64,000 nt of DNA from Cytophagales bacterium (GCA_020402945.1 JADBYQ010000013.1:124001-188000), one strand, 5' to 3'. Shown: positions 17,054-25,204, counted from the first letter of the stretch. Numbers and translations: made by a program. Notes: generated by a model from the sequence alone, not told the origin.

Positions 17054-17732
17054 CCTATTCCTTGTTTTTGCCTGTGCTACTTCAAGCTTCGGTCAAGAGA
17101 AGCCTGCGACTCGGGCTGACACCCTAAAGAATAAATATTTTCCAACTGGCTTGCGAGTCGGATTTGATGCAATTTCAATAATTCGAAGCCAAGACAATGC
17201 ATTCAAAGGTTGGGAGGTAAATTTTGATACTGATTTTTCGCGGTATTATTTCACGGTTGACTATGGATACTGGGCAACGAATCAATTGTTGGGAAATGGC
17301 AACTATCAAAATGCTGGGAACTACCTGCGAGTAGGGGTCGACATCAATTTTTTATTGAAGGATCCCGATAAGAATATGTTTTTTATTGGTTTGCGGTATG
17401 GGCTATCTTCCTTCAATGAATCGGTTCAATATCAGAACAGCACTTTTTACCCAGGCTTTGGTGGGATTGTCGGCAATGAAACCAATAGTAGTGTAAGCGG
17501 CAATTGGATAGAGGTGACCTCCGGTTTGCGCGTAAAAATTGTGGGCGGTTTTTGGATGGGCTATACTGCTCGGATAAAGTTTGCCCCCTCGGCAAGCGGA
17601 GGTGGGGCTTTACAGCCTTATGACATGCCCGGCTATGGAATTATTTCTGAAACGCCCTACTGGGGTTTTAACTATCAGCTTTTCTGGAGATTTGCGTGGC
17701 GAGAGACCCCGAATCTCGGAGTAAAGAATTAG
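17034..17732 (+). CDS. DUF6048-like outer-membrane beta-barrel protein
   Basis: A 232-residue protein with a signal peptide (KYFFSLFLVFACATSSFGQ) followed by alternating amphipathic strands rich in Tyr, Phe and Gly (for example YFTVDYGYWATNQ, MFFIGLRYGLSSF, WMGYTARIKF), ending in Phe/Arg-rich strands, as in small outer-membrane barrels. It resembles the DUF6048 family. It starts 20 bases inside the lipoprotein gene, so the two are translationally coupled and may form a lipoprotein-barrel pair. No function is established. Confidence 0.7.
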   Translation: MCKYFFSLFLVFACATSSFGQEKPATRADTLKNKYFPTGLRVGFDAISIIRSQDNAFKGWEVNFDTDFSRYYFTVDYGYWATNQLLGNGNYQNAGNYLRVGVDINFLLKDPDKNMFFIGLRYGLSSFNESVQYQNSTFYPGFGGIVGNETNSSVSGNWIEVTSGLRVKIVGGFWMGYTARIKFAPSASGGGALQPYDMPGYGIISETPYWGFNYQLFWRFAWRETPNLGVKN

Positions 17733-17766
17733 GTTTTTAAACCCAATCGACCATTATGCGCAACTA

Positions 17767-17831
17767 ATCCTATCATTCCCATTGATTAAATACATCATAT
17801 TGATAGGATTTTTATATATTGATGATAGGAT
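17767..17831 (+). promoter_or_regulatory. Three TGATAGGAT boxes upstream of the Fic gene (putative operators)
   Basis: The 10-mer ATCCTATCAT at 17767-17776 is the exact reverse complement of ATGATAGGAT at 17822-17831. A third copy, TGATAGGAT, lies at 17801-17809, 22 bases (two helical turns) before the last one. The array ends 5 bases before the Fic start codon, and the Fic protein has an N-terminal winged-helix-like segment, so autoregulation is plausible. Confidence 0.55.
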
Positions 17832-17836
17832 AGCAC

Positions 17837-18874
17837 ATGGATACACTGCGTGAACAAGAGATATTCTGGATCATACTAAAAAATGAACCGATCGGTATTT
17901 CTTCAATTTTAGAAAAAGCAGCCAACAAGGTTTCGATCCCTACAATGAATCGGCAGCTGGCAAAGTTAAAGAAGAGCAATTTTATTCTTTCGGAAGGAAA
18001 CGGCCCACGCACAAAATACCGGGTAAACTTGAAAGGGCTCGTTCATGCTAAAATCAGCGTAGATGATTATTTCAAGATTGATGTTGACAGTCGTAAAATC
18101 TTAGATAAGTACAATCCTTCCATTTTTGAGAGCTTTAAAAGTGTGCCTTTGTTCACCAAGAGCGAAATCACTTTATTGGATAAACTCACAGCATCCCATC
18201 AAAAGAAAATAAAGGACATTTCGGCTACAAACTATAAACGAGAATTTGAAAGGTTGATGATTGAGTTGTCTTGGAAATCATCACAAATAGAAGGCAATAC
18301 TTATGATTTGTTAGATACTGAACAACTATTGAAATACAATATTGCAGCCCCCAACCACACCCAAGAAGAGGCAGTCATGCTCTTGAACCACAAAGCAGCT
18401 ATTGAATACACCAGAGAAAATGCAGACTTGTTCAATCAATTGGCGATCAACAAAATTATTGATATACATACCTTACTTACGCAAAAATTGGGCATCGCCA
18501 AATCAATCCGAAATCGACAGGTAAGAATTACAGGGACAAAGTATACGCCACCCGACAATCAGTTTGTAATAGAAGAAGCTGTTGAAAACTTATGTAAGTC
18601 GGTAAATGATGTTGAAAATGTGTTTGAGAAAGCGCTGAGAGCATTGCTGTTGATAAGCTACATACAACCTTTTGATGACGGAAATAAAAGAACAGCAAGG
18701 CTGACGGCTAATGCGCTTTTGATGGCTGCAAATAAATGCCCACTATCCTACCGCAGCATTAGCCCGAGCGAGTATAAGAAGGCGATCTTACTTTTTTACG
18801 AAATGAATAATGTTCAGGCTTTCAAAAAGATATTTATCGACCAGTATCGATTTGCTGTGGAGAATTATTTTTAA
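17837..18874 (+). CDS. Fic-domain protein with N-terminal winged helix; catalytic His replaced by Gln
   Basis: Fic proteins usually transfer AMP from ATP to target proteins. Residues 1-70 form a predicted winged helix-turn-helix. The inhibitory helix motif S/TxxxEG is present at Ser148 to Gly153 (SSQIEG), typical of class II Fic proteins. The active-site loop reads QPFDDGNKRTAR (277-288), so the catalytic His of HPFxxGNGR is Gln277 while the nucleotide-binding part is intact. The C-terminal segment (LSYRSISPSEYKKAI) is typical of this branch. The gene ends 4 bases inside ftsY on the opposite strand. The Gln may be shared by a subfamily; enzyme activity is doubtful. Confidence 0.85.
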   Translation: MDTLREQEIFWIILKNEPIGISSILEKAANKVSIPTMNRQLAKLKKSNFILSEGNGPRTKYRVNLKGLVHAKISVDDYFKIDVDSRKILDKYNPSIFESFKSVPLFTKSEITLLDKLTASHQKKIKDISATNYKREFERLMIELSWKSSQIEGNTYDLLDTEQLLKYNIAAPNHTQEEAVMLLNHKAAIEYTRENADLFNQLAINKIIDIHTLLTQKLGIAKSIRNRQVRITGTKYTPPDNQFVIEEAVENLCKSVNDVENVFEKALRALLLISYIQPFDDGNKRTARLTANALLMAANKCPLSYRSISPSEYKKAILLFYEMNNVQAFKKIFIDQYRFAVENYF

Positions 18875-19887
18875 GATACCGATCTCTTAAACAGCGAATC
18901 CACAAACTCCTTCTTGTTAAAGGTTTGGAGATCGTCAATTTTTTCACCTACGCCAATGTATTTTACCGGTATCTTAAATTCGTCAGAGATACCTATCACT
19001 ACGCCACCTTTGGCGGTGCCGTCTAACTTAGTAATGGCTAAACAAGTTACATCTGTTGCTTTGGTAAACTCTCGTGCTTGTACAACTGCGTTTTGACCCG
19101 TGCTTCCATCCAACACGAGCATCACATCGTGTGGTGCATCGGGAATTACTTTTTGAATGACACGTTTAATCTTTGATAGCTCTTGCATCAAGTTTATTTT
19201 GGTGTGAAGTCGACCTGCTGTGTCTATGATGATGACATCCGCTCCCATCTCAACCCCTTTTTCAACCGCTTCAAAAGCCACCGCGGATGGATCGGTGTTC
19301 ATTCCTTTTGAAATGACTGGAACACCTACTCGCTCGCCCCACAATTTTAGTTGATCAACAGCCGCAGCCCGAAAGGTATCCGCTGCACCAAGGACAACCG
19401 ATTTTCCTCTTTTCTTAAATTGAGCAGCTAGTTTTCCAATCGTAGTAGTTTTGCCAACTCCATTTACGCCTACTACTAAAAGAACGTAAGGCTTTTTTCC
19501 TGTAGGCGTTTCAAAGTCCGCCAGGTCTTCCGTATTGTTTTCAGAAAGCAAATGCGCTATTTCTTGTTTTAGAATTGAGTCTAGCTCGGTTGTGCCGACA
19601 TATTTATCTCTAGCTACTCTCGTCTGGATACGCTTGATAATTTTTAACGTGGTGTCTACCCCTACATCCGAAGAAATAAGGATCTCTTCCAGTTGGTCTA
19701 ATACTTCCTCGTCAACAGAAGATTTTCCGGCAATCGCTTTTCCAAGTTTGCTAAAAAAATTCTCTTTCGACTTCTCAAGACCTTGGTCGAGAGATTCTTT
19801 TCCTGCCTGCCTGCCCTCCGCAAGGCTACGGGAGGCGGGCCGGTCAGGCTGGTTTTCTTTTGAAAAGAGATTTCCTAAAAAAGACAT
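18871..19887 (-). CDS. ftsY: FtsY, signal recognition particle receptor
   Basis: FtsY is the membrane-associated SRP receptor GTPase that docks ribosome-nascent chain complexes for co-translational membrane insertion. The NG domain shows the P-loop GVNGVGKTTTIGKLA, the DTAGRLHTK motif, and TKLDGTAKGG near the end. I chose the ATG at 19887 (338 aa, SFLGNLFSKEN) over an upstream ATG at 19905, which adds six residues. An in-frame insert of 16 codons (bases 19802-19849) near the N-terminus encodes DRPASRSLAEGRQAG and is a GC-rich palindromic repeat. A terminator-like hairpin stands just upstream. Confidence 0.95.
   Translation of the reverse strand: MSFLGNLFSKENQPDRPASRSLAEGRQAGKESLDQGLEKSKENFFSKLGKAIAGKSSVDEEVLDQLEEILISSDVGVDTTLKIIKRIQTRVARDKYVGTTELDSILKQEIAHLLSENNTEDLADFETPTGKKPYVLLVVGVNGVGKTTTIGKLAAQFKKRGKSVVLGAADTFRAAAVDQLKLWGERVGVPVISKGMNTDPSAVAFEAVEKGVEMGADVIIIDTAGRLHTKINLMQELSKIKRVIQKVIPDAPHDVMLVLDGSTGQNAVVQAREFTKATDVTCLAITKLDGTAKGGVVIGISDEFKIPVKYIGVGEKIDDLQTFNKKEFVDSLFKRSVS
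19802..19849 (-). repeat. GC-rich palindromic (REP-like) element inside the ftsY coding region
   Basis: A 48-base imperfect hairpin whose arms pair CCTGCCTGCCCTCCG with CGGGAGGCGGGCCGGTCAGG around CAAGGCTA. It is far richer in G and C than its surroundings and looks like an intergenic repeat. It is 16 codons long and keeps the ftsY frame open, sitting in the variable linker before the N domain. Confidence 0.7.
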
Positions 19888-19902
19888 GGTTGAGAGGGTA
19901 AA

Positions 19903-19926
19903 CAAAAAAGTCCCTCAAGGGGACTT
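19903..19926 (-). terminator. Rho-independent terminator after the rpmB-rpmG-DUF4295 genes
   Basis: On the minus strand a 7-bp stem (AAGTCCC with GGGACTT, loop CTTGA) is followed by six T bases. It lies between the DUF4295 stop and the ftsY start, so it may end the ribosomal unit or attenuate readthrough into ftsY. Confidence 0.8.
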
Positions 19927-19949
19927 CGTTATAAATTTATGGAATCAAA

Positions 19950-20105
19950 TTACTTTTTGGCGAGTACTTCCTTTACCAAATCAGTAGTAACGATTTCTTC
20001 TTTGAAGATGTAAGAACCTGTCTTCTCTGATCTTACTGCACGGATAACCTTTGCGTAGTTTTTACCGTCTGTTTTCTTGAGCGATGCAACAACTTTCTTT
20101 GCCAT
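19950..20105 (-). CDS. DUF4295 small protein
   Basis: A 51-residue basic protein (MAKKVVASLKKTDGKNYAKV, ending VKEVLAKK). It matches the DUF4295 family, found in Bacteroidota between rpmG and ftsY and thought to associate with ribosomes, although its role is not proven. It begins 2 bases after the end of rpmG and is followed by a terminator. Because it is short it is easily missed in annotation. Confidence 0.88.
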   Translation of the reverse strand: MAKKVVASLKKTDGKNYAKVIRAVRSEKTGSYIFKEEIVTTDLVKEVLAKK

Positions 20106-20107
20106 GG

Positions 20108-20290
20108 TTATTTAATTTCTTTGTGGATGGTTTGTTTTTTCAAGATAGGATTGTACTTCTTAAGCTCAATCCGCTCAGTTGTATTCTTACGATTCTTAGT
20201 AGTAATGTGGCGACTCATGCCAGGCATACCGCTTGCTTTGTGCTCGGTACACTCTAATATTACTTGTATTCTGTTTTTGTTCCTTGCCAT
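20108..20290 (-). CDS. rpmG: 50S ribosomal protein L33
   Basis: L33 is a small protein of the large ribosomal subunit near the E site. The 60 residues have the family pattern ([17 protein letters not shown], then [23 protein letters not shown] sequence and [16 protein letters not shown]). The zinc-binding Cys pairs are lost apart from the Cys in ILECTE, so this is the zinc-free form. It sits between rpmB and DUF4295 in the usual order. Confidence 0.95.
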   Translation of the reverse strand: MARNKNRIQVILECTEHKASGMPGMSRHITTKNRKNTTERIELKKYNPILKKQTIHKEIK

Positions 20291-20311
20291 GGTGTAACTA
20301 TGTTAAAAATG

Positions 20312-20551
20312 TTAGGCTGTAAACGTGCCTTTTTCTTTTGCCTCTTTCAAAACGGCTGAAATACCTCTCAAATTGATCGTTTTAATCGCTTTGGTAGATA
20401 CTTTCAAGGTGACCCACTTATCCTCCTCAGGAATAAAGAATTTCTTTGTTTGGAGATTAGGGTAGAATTTCCGCTTCGTTTTGTTATTAGCGTGCGAAAC
20501 ATTGTTACCCGTTTGAGGTCTTTTTCCAGTAATTTGACAAACCCGTGCCAT
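20312..20551 (-). CDS. rpmB: 50S ribosomal protein L28
   Basis: L28 is a small protein of the large ribosomal subunit. From the ATG at 20551 the 79-residue protein begins MARVCQITGKRPQTGNNVSH, the family signature, and contains KRKFYPNLQTKKFF. An upstream ATG at 20578 would add nine basic residues not seen in the family, so I used the inner start. It is the first gene of the rpmB-rpmG-DUF4295 unit. Confidence 0.95.
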   Translation of the reverse strand: MARVCQITGKRPQTGNNVSHANNKTKRKFYPNLQTKKFFIPEEDKWVTLKVSTKAIKTINLRGISAVLKEAKEKGTFTA

Positions 20552-20671
20552 AAATCTTCGTTTTTTAGCCCTTTTCAAAAAGGGATTGCAAATATCGGCA
20601 AAACAACCTCAAATAAGCAAGGACGAACCAGAAATAACCGGGCAATTTGAATAAATGCCGTCCTCGCGCGC

Positions 20672-21340
20672 TTAATCTGGTTTTTTGAACAGGATACTGA
20701 TCAATTGTGCCGGATCCAAATCGGTAAAATCATCAATTATGTAGTCTGTTTCCGCCAATTCTTTATGGGTGTGGGTGGTGGCGACACCCACCACTTTGGC
20801 GCCAGCGGCTCTGCCAGCTGTCACGCCTGATATAGAGTCTTCAAAAACAATACAACGGGAGGGCGGATAACCCAACGCAGCGGCACACTTTATATAAATT
20901 TCAGGGTTTGGCTTTCCATGTTCAACAAATGAATCGTCTAGAATGGTGGGAAAGTACTGACTCAGGTTTGTTTTAGCCATCACGAAATCAACATTGCTAC
21001 GGGGAGCTGAGGTGCCAATTGCACGTGCCAATTTTTGCCCATTCATTTTTTCTAAAAACTGGTCTAGGCCGGCCAAGGCTTTAATGTCATGTTGATACAA
21101 GTCGCGAAATAGCCCTTCTTTTTCTTCGGCAAACAGATGTAGCACTTCGGGGCTTAGTTCTCTTTCGAAGAGATTCGTGATCCATTGTTTGTTAGTACGT
21201 CCGTAGATTTTGTTGCGTAGTTGTTCTTCTGTTAAATGGTAGCCATATTTTTCACAAAACTGATGCAAAGCAACTTTGTGAAAGGGGTTACTGTCGATGA
21301 TCACACCGTCCATGTCGAAGATAAAAGCAATAGTACTCAT
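20672..21340 (-). CDS. HAD-family phosphatase/phosphomutase (beta-phosphoglucomutase-like)
   Basis: A 222-residue haloacid dehalogenase-family enzyme. Motif I is FDMDGVIIDSNPFH with nucleophile Asp9 and Asp11, motif II is the Ser/Thr of IGTSAPRSN, and motifs III-IV lie in HGKPNPEIYIKCAAALG and FEDSISGVTAGRAAG. The small helical cap between motifs I and II makes it subfamily I, like beta-phosphoglucomutase and sugar-phosphate phosphatases. The exact substrate cannot be told from sequence. The T9SS cargo gene ends at its other side on the same strand 21 bases beyond its start. Confidence 0.88.
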   Translation of the reverse strand: MSTIAFIFDMDGVIIDSNPFHKVALHQFCEKYGYHLTEEQLRNKIYGRTNKQWITNLFERELSPEVLHLFAEEKEGLFRDLYQHDIKALAGLDQFLEKMNGQKLARAIGTSAPRSNVDFVMAKTNLSQYFPTILDDSFVEHGKPNPEIYIKCAAALGYPPSRCIVFEDSISGVTAGRAAGAKVVGVATTHTHKELAETDYIIDDFTDLDPAQLISILFKKPD

Positions 21341-21361
21341 GCAGATGACTGAAGTGCGAGG

Positions 21362-23554
21362 TTAGAAGACTACAAAACGTCTGGAATAGGTTTTCCCATT
21401 CCATAAAAACTGCGCAATATACACACCGGCAGGTAGCAGTGTCATATTGATGGGATAATCTTGATTAGCGGGCACAAAATAATTCTCAGACAAAGGCTGG
21501 CCCATTGTATTGTAGAAACGCACAAACACATCTCGATCTGATTTTACTTTCAGAGGAGAAGTATTGCTGAAGTTGTAAGGATTGGGAAAAATAGAAACGG
21601 CTGGCTCTCGAGGGAGTTCTGTGCCCTCATCATTCCGTAAGATCATTAGCCCGCCCAGAAGGTTACCCACAATGATAGCGGGTTTGGTGCTGTTAAAGAG
21701 ATTGGTGGTTGTTGGCCAAATTCGCCCGCCCAAGTTTCGGCTTTCGTACTCATTGGTTAACTCATTGAAAAGAATCTTTGTCACGCGTTGTGCATCGCTG
21801 GTGATCGTGCGGAAGTCACGATAAATAGAAAGTACACCACGTTGATCACCGGTTACAAGATCTGCCTTTCCATCGGCATCCAGATCGGCCAGCGCGAAAG
21901 AGAGATTTTGTCGGTCGGTGCTGCTTCCAAATCCCAGAAAGTTAGACGTGATCAGTGTGTATGTATTCGTATCAGAGGCGCCTTGATTTTTCCAATATTC
22001 AATGCCCCCCGTGTCGTTGCCCACCAGAATATCTGTTCGCCCATCTTGATCTACATCGACTACTGCCCAGTTTTCTCCGAGACTAAGACTCAAATTGGTA
22101 GGCTTGGTTGCTGCATCTATAACTAAAAATTTGTCATTCACGGAGTTGGCAATGTAGCGCAACGTTGTCTTTCCGTTTGTTTTGCTTGTACTGCTAAATA
22201 CAAGATCGATTTTTCCATCCGCATTCATATCCGCAAATTGAATTTTTAGATTATATGAATTTAACACCGACAACCCAAAGAAATCATCGCTTATCCGTTT
22301 GAAGTAAGGAACCACTGCGGTATTAATGTTTTCAAATTGAAAAATAGTTGCAGACGCGCCTTTGATATATGACGATACGAATAGATCCTGATCGCCATCA
22401 CCGTCAAAGTCAAAAAAAGCTGGAACCGAAAAATCACCGACATCTATCATTTGCTCCTGCAAAAAATTGTTTTTCGTCAGGGTAAACTGCGGGACCTGAG
22501 CTGTGCCGGTGTTCTTATAAAGCAACAGCGATTTTGAAAAATCATTCGACAATGAGTTTCGTGAAGATAGGTTTGGAGAGACCACCAAGTCGCGAATACC
22601 GTCAAAATCTACGTCTTCATAATAAGGGGTTGGAAAAAAGGGCATCGCAATTGGATTACCAGCCGGGAAATTTGAAAAACCCGACATGAGCGGATTGGCA
22701 ACGGAACCAGTGTTCGAGAGTAGATAAAGGTTTGTGCAGGATTCTTCAGAAAAAAAAAGTTCGCGAATTCCATCATTATTCAAATCAATAGACAACAAAG
22801 CCTTGCCGCCTGTATGCTGGCTTCGCCCTCCGTTCAATAATTGATCACATGTTTTTCCACCCGAAAATGAAATCTTTCCGCAGGCGCAATCTTCAAACTC
22901 TCCCCACGTCTGGGTGATCCGTTGCAGTTGCATGGAATCACAGCGACCCGTACGTTCTATGCTTAAATTTTTGTGCCACTCTACTGTACCGATTCCCACA
23001 AACCGGACATTCAAAATGTCCAAGTCTCCATCGCCATCCACGTCATCAATCGCGGGGATATCGCTTTCGTTTACTTTCAGATTGATATTAGAACTAAAAC
23101 CAGCGGTAAGCAATGGGAAGCCAGGGTTATAGGCGCGCCAGGAGAGTTGTTTACCGGGCTTAGTAGTGTTCACGAAGACAATAATGCCAAACGGGTCGCT
23201 GGTAAAGATGTCTTTCTTGCCATCACAATTAAAATCACGCAACAACATCCATTGGGAGATCTCTGTTGGAAAAAGCGATTCATAGTCAGGCGCGTATTGA
23301 AGTACATTGCCCTGAGCCAGGTAAGTGATCACTTTGTTGGCGGTCCGATCAAAAACAACGACATCCTCACCACCATCCCCATTGAGATCCATCGTATTTA
23401 CCTGGGCTGCATTTAGCCCACCTGCCCACATTAAGCCTAGTCCCTTGCCTTCAATTTCACCTTTAATGGTCTGATCTAGTTTGTATGTGAACTGAGCCTG
23501 ACAAAAGCTGCCAGCTAGCAAAAACAGACTTAACCAATAAAAACGTTTATACAT
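21362..23554 (-). CDS. Secreted FG-GAP/VCBS repeat protein with T9SS C-terminal sorting domain
   Basis: A 730-residue exported protein. After a signal peptide (RFYWLSLFLLAGSFCQAQ) come many FG-GAP/VCBS repeats with calcium-binding loops of the form DxDxDGxxD (for example DLNGDGGED, DVDGDGDLD, DFDGDGDQD, DVDQDGRTD, DLDADGKAD), which build a beta-propeller. The last 80 residues form a type A T9SS sorting domain: SIFPNPYN, then FYNTMGQPL, LPAGVYIAQF and a basic end (YSRRFVVF). It should be exported through the T9SS and cleaved or anchored at the cell surface. No enzymatic domain is visible. Confidence 0.9.
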   Translation of the reverse strand: MYKRFYWLSLFLLAGSFCQAQFTYKLDQTIKGEIEGKGLGLMWAGGLNAAQVNTMDLNGDGGEDVVVFDRTANKVITYLAQGNVLQYAPDYESLFPTEISQWMLLRDFNCDGKKDIFTSDPFGIIVFVNTTKPGKQLSWRAYNPGFPLLTAGFSSNINLKVNESDIPAIDDVDGDGDLDILNVRFVGIGTVEWHKNLSIERTGRCDSMQLQRITQTWGEFEDCACGKISFSGGKTCDQLLNGGRSQHTGGKALLSIDLNNDGIRELFFSEESCTNLYLLSNTGSVANPLMSGFSNFPAGNPIAMPFFPTPYYEDVDFDGIRDLVVSPNLSSRNSLSNDFSKSLLLYKNTGTAQVPQFTLTKNNFLQEQMIDVGDFSVPAFFDFDGDGDQDLFVSSYIKGASATIFQFENINTAVVPYFKRISDDFFGLSVLNSYNLKIQFADMNADGKIDLVFSSTSKTNGKTTLRYIANSVNDKFLVIDAATKPTNLSLSLGENWAVVDVDQDGRTDILVGNDTGGIEYWKNQGASDTNTYTLITSNFLGFGSSTDRQNLSFALADLDADGKADLVTGDQRGVLSIYRDFRTITSDAQRVTKILFNELTNEYESRNLGGRIWPTTTNLFNSTKPAIIVGNLLGGLMILRNDEGTELPREPAVSIFPNPYNFSNTSPLKVKSDRDVFVRFYNTMGQPLSENYFVPANQDYPINMTLLPAGVYIAQFLWNGKTYSRRFVVF

Positions 23555-23588
23555 ACCTGGTTTAAAACGCGGATCGACCGATGCCTGT

Positions 23589-23596
23589 TATCTTTG
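23589..23596 (+). promoter_or_regulatory. Candidate -7 element (TATCTTTG) of murF
   Basis: The octamer fits TAnnTTTG exactly. A weak -33-like TTTA lies at 23561-23564 with a 24-base gap, longer than usual. The start codon of murF follows 46 bases later. Confidence 0.4.
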
Positions 23597-23642
23597 CAGC
23601 AAGATAAATTGAATTTTTAGCTTTAGCCCACTGCAATCAATT

Positions 23643-24926
23643 ATGGACATCGCCTCTCTATACCAGCTCTACCTAAAAAGTGGCAAGGTTTCTACTGACA
23701 CTCGACAAATTGCTCCTGGCTCCCTCTTTTTTGCCATCAAAGGGCCGAAATACAATGCTAATGCATTTGCCCAAGAAGCACTTTCAAAAGGTGCCAGTTA
23801 CGCAGTAGTGGACGAAAAGGAATATGTAATTGGTGAGCAAACCATTTTGGTACAAGATGGACTGACCGCTTTGCAACAATTGGCAATGTATCATCGCGAT
23901 CAACTAGAAATCCCAGTCATTGGCCTCACCGGGTCGAATGGAAAGACCACCAGCAAAGAACTGGTGAATGCAGTATTGAGCAAAAAGTATAAAACCCTGG
24001 CTACTAAAGGGAACTTAAACAATCACATTGGAGTGCCGCTCACTATTTTGTCGATTGATTCTTCCGTGGAGATAGCGATTATAGAAATGGGTGCAAATCA
24101 TGTTGGAGAAATAGCGTTACTCAGTTCCATTGCTATGCCCACTCATGGTTTTATCACCAATATTGGCAAAGCGCACATTGGCACGTTTGGCGGCTTTGAA
24201 AACATCATTCGCGGAAAGTCAGAGTTGTATCAACATTTGATCACACAGGATGGGGTCGTTTTCATAAACTCTCAAAACCCGATTTTGGCCAATATGGCAA
24301 AGCGATTTAAAAACCCGATTTTCTATCCTGCCAAGGGCGATTACTATCAATGCGAATTGATTAGCGCGGATCCGTTTATAAAAATCCAAACGGAAGAAGG
24401 AACGATCTTAAACACCCAAATGATTGGCAGTTACAATTTTGAAAACATAGCGGCAGCGTTGTGCATTGGCAACTATTTTGGTGTAGAGCCGGGAAAAGCT
24501 GAACAGGCAGTTGTCGAGTACGTACCTGTTAACATGCGGTCGCAGATCATTCAGAAAGGAACAAATACAATAATCTTGGATGCTTACAACGCAAACCCGA
24601 GCTCCATGCAAGCGGCTGTCGAAAGTTTGGCGGGTATGAAAGCAAAAAACAAAGTGGCCATCTTGGGGGATATGTATGAACTAGAAGAAGAGGCAGAAAA
24701 GGAACATCGAACGCTGGGGAAGCTTCTTCAAGAAAAAAAATTGGACCGTGTTTATCTTTGTGGAACTCTGATCCGCGCAGCGAAAGAGGAGTGTCCTGCT
24801 GCTCGTCATTTTGAAACTCGAGAATTACTTATTGACGAATTAAAGAAAAATCCAATAACAGACTCGACTATTTTAGTGAAAGCTTCAAGGGGAATGGGGC
24901 TGGAGGGAGTTGTTGTTTTTCTATGA
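23643..24926 (+). CDS. murF: MurF, UDP-MurNAc-tripeptide D-alanyl-D-alanine ligase
   Basis: MurF adds D-Ala-D-Ala to the UDP-MurNAc tripeptide, the last cytoplasmic step of the peptidoglycan precursor. The 427 residues show the three Mur ligase domains: the N-terminal UDP-binding part with STDTRQIAPGSLFFAIKG, the ATPase domain with P-loop GSNGKTT (97-103), ATKGNLNNHIGVPLT and MGANHVGEI, and the C-terminal domain with DAYNANPSSM and LGDMYELE. It is a single gene here, away from a dcw cluster. The toxin-antitoxin pair follows after 50 bases. Confidence 0.96.
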   Translation: MDIASLYQLYLKSGKVSTDTRQIAPGSLFFAIKGPKYNANAFAQEALSKGASYAVVDEKEYVIGEQTILVQDGLTALQQLAMYHRDQLEIPVIGLTGSNGKTTSKELVNAVLSKKYKTLATKGNLNNHIGVPLTILSIDSSVEIAIIEMGANHVGEIALLSSIAMPTHGFITNIGKAHIGTFGGFENIIRGKSELYQHLITQDGVVFINSQNPILANMAKRFKNPIFYPAKGDYYQCELISADPFIKIQTEEGTILNTQMIGSYNFENIAAALCIGNYFGVEPGKAEQAVVEYVPVNMRSQIIQKGTNTIILDAYNANPSSMQAAVESLAGMKAKNKVAILGDMYELEEEAEKEHRTLGKLLQEKKLDRVYLCGTLIRAAKEECPAARHFETRELLIDELKKNPITDSTILVKASRGMGLEGVVVFL

Positions 24927-24959
24927 GAATACTGGAATCGATTTGTTTTTAATTTCAAC

Positions 24960-24976
24960 TTAGCTAACTTAGCTAA
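24960..24976 (+). promoter_or_regulatory. Tandem TTAGCTAA palindromes before the vapB-like gene
   Basis: Two copies of the 8-base palindrome TTAGCTAA stand at 24960-24967 and 24969-24976, separated by one C, and the second abuts the ATG at 24977. Repeated palindromes at the promoter or start are typical of autoregulated toxin-antitoxin operons. Confidence 0.55.
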
Positions 24977-25204
24977 ATGGAAACGATAAACATTCATAAG
25001 GCAAAGACAAATCTATCCTCCCTTATTGAAAGAGTGCTGAAAGGTGAAAAGATAGTAATTGCGCGAAATGGAAAGCCTGTTGTGTCACTTAACAAAATCG
25101 GCAAAGAGAAAGGGGACAGAGTGCCTGGCAAACTGAAAGGAAAAATTTGGGTGGCGCCTGATTTTGATGAAACTCCTCAGGGATTTGAAGAATATATGAA
25201 ATGA
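24977..25204 (+). CDS. Phd/YefM-family antitoxin
   Basis: A 75-residue antitoxin with the Phd N-terminal DNA-binding fold: INIHKAKTNLSSLIERVLKG, then EKIVIARNGKPVVSL, which forms the dimer sheet. The C-terminal tail (WVAPDFDETPQGFEEYMK) is the usual toxin-neutralising extension that blocks a PIN active site. It overlaps the PIN toxin by 4 bases (ATGA), so the pair is co-translated. Confidence 0.92.
   Translation: METINIHKAKTNLSSLIERVLKGEKIVIARNGKPVVSLNKIGKEKGDRVPGKLKGKIWVAPDFDETPQGFEEYMK

Noticed and set aside
22973-23416. 147-codon open frame on the plus strand
   Set aside because: It is antisense to the FG-GAP repeat protein, whose repeats and sorting domain are convincing; the antisense protein is not.
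24960-24976. CRISPR-type repeats
   Set aside because: Only two 8-base palindromes are present with a one-base gap; they fit toxin-antitoxin operators and not a CRISPR array.
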